Positions 1 to 5,597 of a DNA stretch of 5,597 bases are shown here, piece by piece. Positions within the stretch are counted from its first letter, which is position 1. Each line of letters starts with the position of its first letter. The notes under the pieces are model-generated. The model was not told where the DNA came from. It searched no databases and saw only the letters and a list, made by a program, of their open reading frames with translations. The position numbers were made by a program, and so were the translations under genes. Source of the DNA: Caldifarciminota bacterium (GTDB lineage Bacteria > Hydrothermota > Tepidihabitantia > B3-TA06); the NCBI GenBank assembly GCA_014729665.1, contig WJJO01000129.1, forward strand, positions 1 through 5,597, written 5' to 3'.

Positions 1-603
1 CATAAAACCCTGCGCGGACCACGCGGGGCCATAATAATGTGCAAAAAGAAACATGCCAAGACCGTCGACAAGGTTAGCTTCCCCGGGATGCAGGGCGGGC
101 CTTTAGAGCACGTTATCGCGGCTAAGGCGGTATGTTTTAAGGAGGCCTTTTCCGAAGGGTTCAAAGTCTACCAGAAACAGGTCGTTGCCAATGCCAAGGC
201 CCTTGCCTCAGAGCTCGCAAAAAGGGATTACAGGCTGGTCGCGGGAGGTACCGACAGCCACCTGTTACTCGTGGATTTGCGTTCTAAGGGTGTTACCGGA
301 CGCAGGGTCGAACGCAGGCTTGAGCAGATCGACGTAACCTGCAATCGAAACACAATACCGTACGACCCGGAAAAACCATTCGTTACATCAGGTATCCGTC
401 TGGGAACACCGGCTCTTACCTCCAGGGGTATGAAGGAGCCTGAGATGGCTAAGATTGCCGAGATAATAGACGAATTGATAACCAACATCGAAGATAAGGA
501 GAAATACCCGGCGATAAAGGCCAAGGTTGCAGAGCTCTGCGAGAGCTTCCCCCTGTATCCTGAACGTCGTGCAGAATACGAAAGGCTCGAGGCCCAGGGT
601 TAG
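1..603 (+). CDS. glyA: Serine hydroxymethyltransferase, C-terminal part (5' end outside window)
   Basis: PLP enzyme that interconverts serine plus tetrahydrofolate with glycine plus 5,10-methylene-tetrahydrofolate in the cytoplasm. The reading frame is open from base 1, so the gene starts upstream; 200 codons plus a TAG stop remain, about half of a usual 410-430-residue protein. The first visible residues, HKTLRGPRG, are the family's cofactor site, with the Schiff-base lysine as residue 2 of the fragment. Next come the conserved block FPGMQGGPLEHVIAAKA and, near fragment residues 130-137, SGIRLGTPA, whose arginine binds the substrate carboxylate in the family. The lysine-to-arginine spacing (131 residues) is close to that of E. 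coli GlyA. The motif reads GPRGA where GPRGG is usual, a mild change. The ATG at 37 is an internal methionine and not the start. The gene ends 8 bases before eno and appears to lead the visible part of the operon. Family identity is secure. Confidence 0.97.
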   Translation, partial: HKTLRGPRGAIIMCKKKHAKTVDKVSFPGMQGGPLEHVIAAKAVCFKEAFSEGFKVYQKQVVANAKALASELAKRDYRLVAGGTDSHLLLVDLRSKGVTGRRVERRLEQIDVTCNRNTIPYDPEKPFVTSGIRLGTPALTSRGMKEPEMAKIAEIIDELITNIEDKEKYPAIKAKVAELCESFPLYPERRAEYERLEAQG

Positions 604-607
604 GTGA
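602..607 (+). promoter_or_regulatory. Shine-Dalgarno site of eno
   Basis: AGGTGA lies 4 bases before the eno ATG at 612 and overlaps the glyA stop codon (TAG, 601-603). It is the clearest ribosome binding site in the window and supports the chosen eno start. The overlap with the upstream stop suggests that ribosomes finishing glyA help initiation of eno. Confidence 0.65.
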
Positions 608-611
608 AATA

Positions 612-1877
612 ATGGCAGAAATAGCTGAACTTTGCGCTAGGGAGGTTCTTGATTCCAGGGGTAATCCGACGGTTGAGGTCGAATGCTGGCTGGCCGACGG
701 CTCGATGGGACGGGCGATCGTTCCTTCGGGAGCGTCCACCGGTGAACTCGAAGCACTCGAGCTGCGCGACGGCGATAAGTCCCGTTTCAACGGTAAAGGT
801 GTGCTTACGGTCGTTAATAACGTGAACACCACAATCCGGAATGCCCTTCTGGGGGAGTTACCTTTCGATCAAGCCTCGATCGATTCCATACTCCTGGAGC
901 TCGATGGAACCCCTAACAAGGCCAAGCTGGGAGCCAACGCCGTACTTGGCGCTTCACTTTCAGTGGCCAAGGCGGCGTCTGCATGTCTGGGTCTTCCACT
1001 CTACCGTTATCTAGGCGGCATAGTCGGATTCAATCTTCCCGTTCCGCTGCTGAACGTTATTAACGGCGGGGCTCACGCGACCAATAACCTGGAGTTTCAG
1101 GAGTTCATGCTGGTTCCGGCTGGATTTGATTCCTTTTCCGAGGCTTTGCGTGCAGGTTCGGAGATCTACCACACCTTGAAGGATGAACTGATCGATGCAG
1201 GTGTGGGTGCGGGGATAGGCGACGAGGGTGGCTTTGCACCGAATCTCGCGGATAATACCGAGGCACTGGACTTACTCATGAAGGCTATTGAGAAAGCGGG
1301 TTACAAGCCAGGTGAAGAGATTTACCTTGCCCTTGACGTTGCGGCAAGCCAGTTCTACGCCGAGGGAAAGTACAAGCTCGGCGGGAAGATGCTTGATGCG
1401 GGAGACCTGATTGATCATTACGAGGATCTGCTCGGTCGATATCCCCTGGTATCGGTGGAAGACGGCCTTGCCGAAACCGACTGGGACGGTTGGAAACTCC
1501 TGACCACGCGTTTAACCGACAGGCTTCAACTGGTGGGGGACGATATCTTCGTTACCAATCCTGAAATACTATCCAAAGGCATTGAGCAAGGGGTGGGAAA
1601 CGCACTTTTGGTAAAACCCAACCAGATCGGTTCTCTTACCGAGACACTCCGGGCTATTCTCATGGCCCAGGGTGAAGGGTACCATACAATCCTTTCCCAC
1701 CGTTCAGGTGAAACCGAGGATGTTACCATTGCCCATCTTACGGTAGCCGTCAATGCATCACAGATAAAGAGCGGTGCCCCTACCCGGTCCGAGCGCGTCG
1801 CAAAGTACAACGAACTCTTGAGGATCGAAGAGGAGACCTCCGCACCTTACTACGGACCGCGTATTTTCAACCAATGA
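612..1877 (+). CDS. eno: Enolase (phosphopyruvate hydratase)
   Basis: Glycolytic enzyme that interconverts 2-phosphoglycerate and phosphoenolpyruvate; a Mg-dependent cytoplasmic enzyme. The 421-residue length is normal for bacterial enolase. The N-terminal domain starts with the family signature REVLDSRGNPTVEVE (residues 10-24) and carries the mobile loop PSGASTGE (38-45). In the C-terminal barrel I see the catalytic pair Glu205 (in GDEGG) and Lys335 (in KPNQIGS). The Mg ligands are Asp242, Glu283 (in VEDGL) and Asp310 (in GDD). The substrate-binding His155, SHRSGETED (362-370) and Lys386 (in QIKSGAPTRSER) are also present. No key residue is missing. Two local departures from the usual text are HATNN in place of HADNN near residue 155 and GAGI before GDEGG. 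The start has a good AGGTGA site. The TGA stop overlaps the next start by 4 bases. An enolase gene next to ftsB/divIC is a familiar bacterial arrangement. Confidence 0.99.
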   Translation: MAEIAELCAREVLDSRGNPTVEVECWLADGSMGRAIVPSGASTGELEALELRDGDKSRFNGKGVLTVVNNVNTTIRNALLGELPFDQASIDSILLELDGTPNKAKLGANAVLGASLSVAKAASACLGLPLYRYLGGIVGFNLPVPLLNVINGGAHATNNLEFQEFMLVPAGFDSFSEALRAGSEIYHTLKDELIDAGVGAGIGDEGGFAPNLADNTEALDLLMKAIEKAGYKPGEEIYLALDVAASQFYAEGKYKLGGKMLDAGDLIDHYEDLLGRYPLVSVEDGLAETDWDGWKLLTTRLTDRLQLVGDDIFVTNPEILSKGIEQGVGNALLVKPNQIGSLTETLRAILMAQGEGYHTILSHRSGETEDVTIAHLTVAVNASQIKSGAPTRSERVAKYNELLRIEEETSAPYYGPRIFNQ

Positions 1878-2227
1878 AACGAGGCGGAAGATGGATAATT
1901 GCAATTGCCGTTTTTGCCGTGGTTGCGTTTCTTTTCCTCGCAGGTCCAAACGGACTGATAAAGCTAATACAGGTGAAACAGAGGGAGGTACAACTGGAAC
2001 GTAAGATGATTGAATTAAAGGCCGAGATCGAGCTTACACGCCAGAAGCTCGAACGGCTTGCATCGGATCCCGATTACCTGCGAAAGGTCGCAGCAGAGAG
2101 GCTGGAGATGATCGATCCCCGTGATACAACACACGAGGATTCAACAGCCACAGATTCTATCTCCGCCGTTGACACTATCTCGATCGATCAGCCGCAAGAA
2201 GATACGGCTTCTGAAGGCGGGGATTAA
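1874..2227 (+). CDS. ftsB: FtsB/DivIC-family septum formation protein
   Basis: Small bitopic membrane protein (117 residues) of the cell-division machinery; FtsB/DivIC proteins pair with FtsL and FtsQ/DivIB-type partners to activate septal peptidoglycan synthesis. A short basic N-terminus (MKRGGR) precedes one hydrophobic segment at about residues 7-23, giving a type II topology with the bulk outside the cytoplasm. Residues 32-63 form a charged heptad-like stretch that should be a coiled coil. Residues 64-83, with DPDYLRKVAAERLEMIDP, match the family's conserved post-coil block (DPxYxExxARxxLGM), with Glu where Gly is usual before Met. From residue 84 the tail is rich in Thr, Ser, Asp and Glu and looks disordered. 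The start overlaps the eno stop as ATGA and has no clear ribosome site, so translation is probably coupled. Position after eno supports the call. Identity is by fold pattern and context; FtsB versus DivIC versus FtsL-like cannot be settled here. Confidence 0.82.
   Translation: MKRGGRWIIAIAVFAVVAFLFLAGPNGLIKLIQVKQREVQLERKMIELKAEIELTRQKLERLASDPDYLRKVAAERLEMIDPRDTTHEDSTATDSISAVDTISIDQPQEDTASEGGD
2216..2223 (+). promoter_or_regulatory. Probable ribosome binding site of purF
   Basis: The G-rich GGCGGGGA ends 6 bases before the purF ATG at 2230 and lies inside the last codons of the ftsB gene. It is a poor match to AGGAGG but the spacing is right. An in-frame TGA at 2212-2214, with no start codon between it and 2230, fixes the purF start at this ATG. 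Confidence 0.4.
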
Positions 2228-2229
2228 CA

Positions 2230-3684
2230 ATGTGCGGGATAGTAGGTATCGTCGCGCAGGGCCGTGATGTCGGATACGATCTCTACGAGGCATTACTGAC
2301 CCTGCAGCATCGGGGCCAGGATGCAGCAGGTATCGCAACCTTCGACGGAATTATGCATCTTAAGAAGGGTATCGGTCTGGTTCGGAGTGTTTTTAATGAG
2401 AAGAACCTTGCCCGTCTTCGCGGGTCGGCAGGGATTGGTCAGACAAGATACCCTACCATAGGCAGGGGATCGCCGGAGGATGCCCAGCCCTTTTACGTAA
2501 ACTACCCGCACGGCGTAGCTATGGTGCACAACGGAAATGTAGTCAACTTCACGTCGGCCAAGGACGAACTGCAGAGGATTCACCGCAGACAGTTGAATTC
2601 GACTTCCGATGTTGAGGTTATCCTCAACGTTTTCGCAGATGAGTTGGGGCACAAGAACTCATCCACCTTCAGTGCAGACGACCTTTATGAAGCGGTTGCA
2701 GGGGTTTTTCGCAAGGTAAAGGGAGCTTACTCGGTGGTGGCCTTGCTGGGAGACGGAAGCCTTCTTGGATTCCGCGACCCACACGGCATAAGGCCCCTTG
2801 TCATGGGACGTAAGGACGGTATGGTTGCATTTGCTTCAGAGACGGTAACCTTCGATTTTTTAGGGTTTGAATTCAGTTGTGAGGTTGAGGCCGGCGAGGC
2901 GGTTCACGTCTCGACCGAAGGGAAGGTTTCACACCGTCAGATTTCACACGCGAGGAAAAAACCCTGCATATTCGAATGGGTGTATTTCGCCCGTCCCGAT
3001 TCGGTCATCGAAGGGATAGGCGTAATAGAAGCGCGCAGACGCCTGGGTAAAGTCCTGGCAAGGAAGTGTACAAAAAGAGGGATAACGGCCGATGTGGTAG
3101 TTCCCGTTCCGGATACGTCGCGCCCCGCAGCCCTCGCACTTGCAAGACAGGCCGGATGGAAGATAACTGAAGGACTTATTCGTAACCGCTACATACAACG
3201 GACTTTCATAATGCCCAGTCAGCCGAAACGCAAGTCTTCGGTCAGGCAGAAATTCAACCCGGTCCGAAGTGAACTTAAGGGCAAAAGGGTACTTTTGGTT
3301 GACGATACAATAGTGCGTGGCAATACCGCACTCGAGCTTATTAAACTGATACGTCAGGCCGGGGCCGCTGAGGTTTACTATGCGGTCTACGGTTCACCCC
3401 TGAGGTTCCCTTGCGTCTATGGGATTGATATGGCTACCCATGAAGAGTTTATAGCTAAGTCTCACACCGAGAAGGAGATTGAGGATATCATCGGCGCGGA
3501 TCGATTGATATATCAGGATTTCGAGGCCATGGTTGAGGCTGTCAGGGGTAGGAAGGATATCAACTTTTGCACGGCCTGTTTTTCCGGAGATTATCCTACT
3601 AAGGTTTCGGAGGCGGAGATAGAAATAATCGCGGCTGACCGTAACCTTAAGGAAACGCAAGAAGAGGCAGATTACGAAGAGTGA
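2230..3684 (+). CDS. purF: Amidophosphoribosyltransferase (glutamine PRPP amidotransferase), [4Fe-4S] type
   Basis: First committed enzyme of purine synthesis: it uses glutamine and PRPP to make 5-phosphoribosylamine. The 484-residue length is normal. The N-terminal Ntn glutaminase domain (about 1-235) begins MCGIVGIV, so Cys2 becomes the nucleophile after Met removal. It also shows LQHRGQDAAGI (25-35), Arg73 in QTRYPT, the oxyanion motif HNGN (100-103) and Asp127 in STSDVE. The C-terminal phosphoribosyltransferase domain has RNRYIQRTFI (318-327) and the PRPP loop VLLVDDTIVRGNT (354-366). Four cysteines, Cys246 (KKPCIFEWVYFARPD), Cys395 (RFPCVYGID), Cys447 and Cys450 (FCTACFSGDYPT), match the iron-sulfur ligands of the B. 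subtilis enzyme. Unlike that enzyme there is no propeptide: an in-frame stop lies just upstream of this ATG. The final ~20 residues are acidic. The gene follows ftsB after 2 bases and overlaps the ispH fusion by 4. Family PurFs are feedback-inhibited by purine nucleotides; no DNA-level control is seen here. Confidence 0.98.
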   Translation: MCGIVGIVAQGRDVGYDLYEALLTLQHRGQDAAGIATFDGIMHLKKGIGLVRSVFNEKNLARLRGSAGIGQTRYPTIGRGSPEDAQPFYVNYPHGVAMVHNGNVVNFTSAKDELQRIHRRQLNSTSDVEVILNVFADELGHKNSSTFSADDLYEAVAGVFRKVKGAYSVVALLGDGSLLGFRDPHGIRPLVMGRKDGMVAFASETVTFDFLGFEFSCEVEAGEAVHVSTEGKVSHRQISHARKKPCIFEWVYFARPDSVIEGIGVIEARRRLGKVLARKCTKRGITADVVVPVPDTSRPAALALARQAGWKITEGLIRNRYIQRTFIMPSQPKRKSSVRQKFNPVRSELKGKRVLLVDDTIVRGNTALELIKLIRQAGAAEVYYAVYGSPLRFPCVYGIDMATHEEFIAKSHTEKEIEDIIGADRLIYQDFEAMVEAVRGRKDINFCTACFSGDYPTKVSEAEIEIIAADRNLKETQEEADYEE

Positions 3685-5420
3685 GGATTAAACTCGCACG
3701 GACCTCAGGGTTCTGCTATGGGGTTCGGAGGGCTGTAAATCTTGCATTTGAGGCGGCCCTCAAGGGGGGAAATCTTTACACATTAGGTGAATTGATTCAT
3801 AATCCGCAGGTGCTGGAAATACTTGAAATGAGAGGGGTTAAGGTTGCAGAGGGTGTTGAGGATATCCCGGACGGCGCTTCGGTCATCATTCGCTCCCACG
3901 GCGTAAGTCCTCAAATAAGAAGGAAGTTAGCTAAGCGGAATCTTGACATAATAGACGCCACGTGTCCGAAGGTGGCCAGGGTTCAGATGCTTGCTGAACG
4001 GGCTGCAAGCGCCGGTCGTCATCTTATCGTATTCGGGGACAGGGACCACTCCGAAGTCAAGGGAATCGCGGCCCATGCAGGAAAGAAGGTTAGTATCGTA
4101 AAGGACTTGCGCGGACTCCGAAGACTGCTTGCAAAAATACCAGCCGACCGGGGAGTTACTATGGTTGCCCAGACTACCCAGAACATCGAAACCTGGAGCA
4201 GGCTTATCGAAACACTAAGGGAAGTCAGGCCGGATGCCGAGGTATATGAAACCATATGTGACGCCACGTACAGACGACAGCAGGAGGTTCGCAAGCTTGC
4301 TCGTGAGGTCAAGGCCTTGGTTGTGGTGGGCGGATTTGCATCGGGCAACACCCGGAGGCTAGCAGAGATTGCCGAGGAGGAGGGGGCGCGCGCCTTCCAC
4401 GTCGAGATCGAGGCCGATTTGGATAAACATGAACTGGGAAAATATAAGACCGTTGGTGTAACCGCAGGGGCTTCCACGCCTTCCTGGATGATAAGACGTA
4501 TCCTTCACGCCCTGGAAAGGATCAGGGAAAGGCGCGGGTCCTTCGTTTCTTTCCTAGCCTCGGTGTGGCAGTTTATCGTACGGAGCAACCTTCTGGTTGC
4601 CTACGGAGCCGCGGGATTACTTTACGCCGCCACCCGGCTGCAGGGAATCGAACCCGAGCTTACCTACCAGTGGATAGTTGCAGCCTATATCTTCGGAACC
4701 CATCTTCTCAATCACTTTACAGACCGCTTCTCGACTCAAATCAAATATCCGGCAAGGATGGAGTTCTACACCCGTTACCGGAGATTACTACTGACCCTGG
4801 GGGTTCTGGGCCTGACCTCTTCCCTTATCGTAGCCTATATATTGGGGCCCTTCACATTTTCGTTGATATTTGCAATGTCTCTTCTGGGTTTGGTGTACCG
4901 TGTTCAGTTATTTGAAAAGAGGCAGGTATGGCCCCGTAGGTTGATGGATATCCCCGGTTCAAAGGACCTTTTTTTGGGTATTGCCTGGACCGTAGTCATC
5001 GCAATACTCGTGGTTCCTGCATCCGACTCAAACTTTAGCCCGGCAACCGGGATTGCAGCCCTGTTCGTGTTCGGTATAGCCTTTACACGTTCCCTGGTCT
5101 ACAGCATCCGCGATATCCAGGGCGACAGGATGGTAGGAAGGGAAACGATTCCTGTTCTTATAGGCGAGAAGAACACCCGGAGGTTGGGACTGGCTGTTCT
5201 GATGATTGCCGCGGCAGGTCTTATCGCCGCCTATATCATGGGGTGGTGTTCTCCAATGGCCCTGTTTTTCTTAATAAACCTGGTATACGGTTTAATACTC
5301 CTTATCTTAACAAGATCGGAATGGCTTTACTCCGATGTACTTTTCGAAACCATAGTCGAGGGCAACCTTATTCTGACCCAGATTATCGCCTACGTGGTTT
5401 ACCTGGCGAAATTAACCTAG
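3681..5420 (+). CDS. ispH: Fusion of HMBPP reductase (IspH/LytB) with a UbiA-superfamily prenyltransferase domain
   Basis: One uninterrupted 579-codon frame. Residues 1-285 form a complete IspH, the last MEP-pathway enzyme, reducing HMBPP to IPP and DMAPP. Its [4Fe-4S] ligands are Cys12 (GFCYGVRRAV), Cys95 (DATCPKV) and Cys193 (TICDAT). His40, His73, His123, catalytic Glu125 (DHSEVKG), Thr165-Thr166, Ser221, Asn223 (SGNTRRL) and Ser265 (TAGASTP) are all present. After a basic linker (RIRERRG), residues 290-579 are strongly hydrophobic with about nine likely membrane helices (near 293-316, 328-345, 366-386, 389-406, 427-446, 454-474, 500-519, 525-543, 560-577), as in UbiA enzymes. The second UbiA Asp motif is clear at 478-489 (DIQGDRMVGRET, then PVLIG). 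The first is degenerate: NHFTDRFST (344-352) keeps Asn344 and Asp348 only. The start is GTG, overlapping the purF stop as GTGA, without a strong ribosome site; it gives the normal IspH N-terminus. The acceptor of the UbiA domain is unknown. IspH identity is firm, UbiA superfamily strong, exact UbiA reaction open. Confidence 0.93.
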   Translation: MRIKLARTSGFCYGVRRAVNLAFEAALKGGNLYTLGELIHNPQVLEILEMRGVKVAEGVEDIPDGASVIIRSHGVSPQIRRKLAKRNLDIIDATCPKVARVQMLAERAASAGRHLIVFGDRDHSEVKGIAAHAGKKVSIVKDLRGLRRLLAKIPADRGVTMVAQTTQNIETWSRLIETLREVRPDAEVYETICDATYRRQQEVRKLAREVKALVVVGGFASGNTRRLAEIAEEEGARAFHVEIEADLDKHELGKYKTVGVTAGASTPSWMIRRILHALERIRERRGSFVSFLASVWQFIVRSNLLVAYGAAGLLYAATRLQGIEPELTYQWIVAAYIFGTHLLNHFTDRFSTQIKYPARMEFYTRYRRLLLTLGVLGLTSSLIVAYILGPFTFSLIFAMSLLGLVYRVQLFEKRQVWPRRLMDIPGSKDLFLGIAWTVVIAILVVPASDSNFSPATGIAALFVFGIAFTRSLVYSIRDIQGDRMVGRETIPVLIGEKNTRRLGLAVLMIAAAGLIAAYIMGWCSPMALFFLINLVYGLILLILTRSEWLYSDVLFETIVEGNLILTQIIAYVVYLAKLT

Positions 5421-5457
5421 TTTCCAGGCCGACAACCCCTGATAGCGTTTTTTCTAT

Positions 5458-5489
5458 TCGGTTATCAAACCAGCGTTAGCGATAAGCGA
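5458..5489 (+). terminator. Weak hairpin downstream of the operon, possible transcript end
   Basis: TCGGTTATC (5458-5466) can pair with GATAAGCGA (5481-5489) as a 9-position stem with one central G-G mismatch and a 14-base loop. It lies 38 bases after the final stop codon. No T-run follows it; the T6 run at 5448-5453 lies before it, so it is not a standard intrinsic terminator. It may be a 3'-end stabilising structure, or chance. Confidence 0.2.
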
Positions 5490-5579
5490 TTAGCTTTGAG
5501 TAGACGGTAATTATACTCCACGTTTTGTGGCCCTGAACAGCAAAAAAACAATAGAAAATCGCATTGTTGCAGATTAGCA

Positions 5580-5585
5580 TATAAT
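5580..5585 (+). promoter_or_regulatory. Possible -10 hexamer of a downstream gene
   Basis: A perfect TATAAT sits near the right edge in AT-rich non-coding DNA. No good -35 hexamer is found 16-18 bases upstream, and TTGTTG at 5564-5569 is only 10 bases away, too close for sigma-70 spacing. There is no TG extension. The call rests on the hexamer and its place outside genes; the gene it would serve is not in the window. Confidence 0.25.
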
Positions 5586-5597
5586 TAAACCCGTTAC

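Larger units (their letters stand above)
5421..5597. other. Non-coding region after the operon
   Basis: About 177 bases, richer in A and T than the genes, with frequent stops and no convincing coding frame. It holds a T6 run at 5448-5453, weak hairpins, a short period-7 repeat at 5478-5494, a 4-bp hairpin CCAC-GTTTT-GTGG at 5518-5530, an A7 run at 5542-5548 and a perfect TATAAT at 5580-5585. No tRNA or known RNA is recognised. It probably contains the 3' end of the operon transcript and perhaps the promoter of a gene beyond the right edge. Confidence 0.6.

Noticed and set aside
37..39. ATG at 37 as a glyA start
   Set aside because: The codons before it encode the conserved PLP-lysine motif of serine hydroxymethyltransferase, so the gene clearly begins upstream of the window.
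449..832. Open frame of 127 codons on the minus strand across the glyA-eno junction
   Set aside because: It is antisense to two conserved genes, including the enolase N-terminal signature, and its Ser/Pro/Arg-rich product resembles no family I know.
4019..4477. Open frame of 152 codons on the minus strand within the IspH domain
   Set aside because: It lies entirely opposite conserved IspH residues, its translation is rich in Ser, Thr and Pro as expected of a shadow frame, and it has no recognisable motif.
4530..4570. A possible separate start for a free UbiA protein (GTG at 4563)
   Set aside because: No ribosome site precedes it, no stop codon separates the two domains, and the linker residues continue smoothly from the IspH end into the first helix.
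5424..5453. Standard intrinsic terminator made of CAGG/CCTG and the T6 run
   Set aside because: The stem is only 4 bp (5425-5428 with 5438-5441) and is separated from the T-run by six bases, too weak to call.
5243..5479. Plus-strand open frame overlapping the end of the UbiA domain and running into the non-coding tail
   Set aside because: Most of it is out of frame with the last membrane helices of the real gene, it has no clear ribosome site and no protein-like pattern.
5510..5538. Minus-strand promoter with TATAAT at 5515-5510
   Set aside because: The -10 is perfect on the minus strand, but no good -35 lies at the right distance, and it would drive antisense transcription into the operon; AT-rich sequence gives such matches by chance.
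5421..5597. tRNA, small RNA, riboswitch or CRISPR array in the tail
   Set aside because: No cloverleaf arms, conserved riboswitch core or spaced direct repeats of adequate length are seen in these 177 bases.

Overview
The window is a compact, ordinary-looking bacterial chromosome segment with five genes, all on the + strand, packed head to tail from base 1 to 5420, followed by about 177 bases of AT-richer non-coding DNA. The genes are the C-terminal part of glyA (serine hydroxymethyltransferase), eno (enolase), a small ftsB/divIC-type septum-formation gene, purF (amidophosphoribosyltransferase, iron-sulfur type) and a 579-codon gene that joins ispH (HMBPP reductase) to a UbiA-superfamily membrane prenyltransferase domain.

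The spacing argues for one transcription unit: 8 bases between glyA and eno, a 4-base ATGA overlap between eno and ftsB, 2 bases between ftsB and purF, and a 4-base GTGA overlap between purF and the ispH fusion. No internal promoter or terminator is evident between the genes. The promoter of the unit must lie upstream of the window. The sequence after 5420 holds only weak hairpins, a short T-run and possible -10 hexamers.

The genes share metabolic logic only loosely. GlyA yields glycine and one-carbon units that purine synthesis uses, and PurF commits PRPP to that pathway. Enolase is central glycolysis. FtsB/DivIC belongs to the divisome. IspH makes IPP and DMAPP, the precursors of the polyprenyl diphosphates that a UbiA enzyme would consume, so the last gene may couple the end of the MEP pathway to a prenyl-transfer step at the membrane.

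The organism is a bacterium: it uses the MEP pathway, has a bacterial-type enolase and carries a FtsB/DivIC protein. Base composition looks close to balanced. PurF and IspH both keep full sets of [4Fe-4S] ligand cysteines, which fits, but does not prove, an anaerobic or low-oxygen life. The mixed gene order and the fusion suggest a little-studied lineage, perhaps an uncultured phylum, but I cannot name it from this window. The most notable item is the IspH-UbiA fusion, whose UbiA part has a degenerate first aspartate motif.
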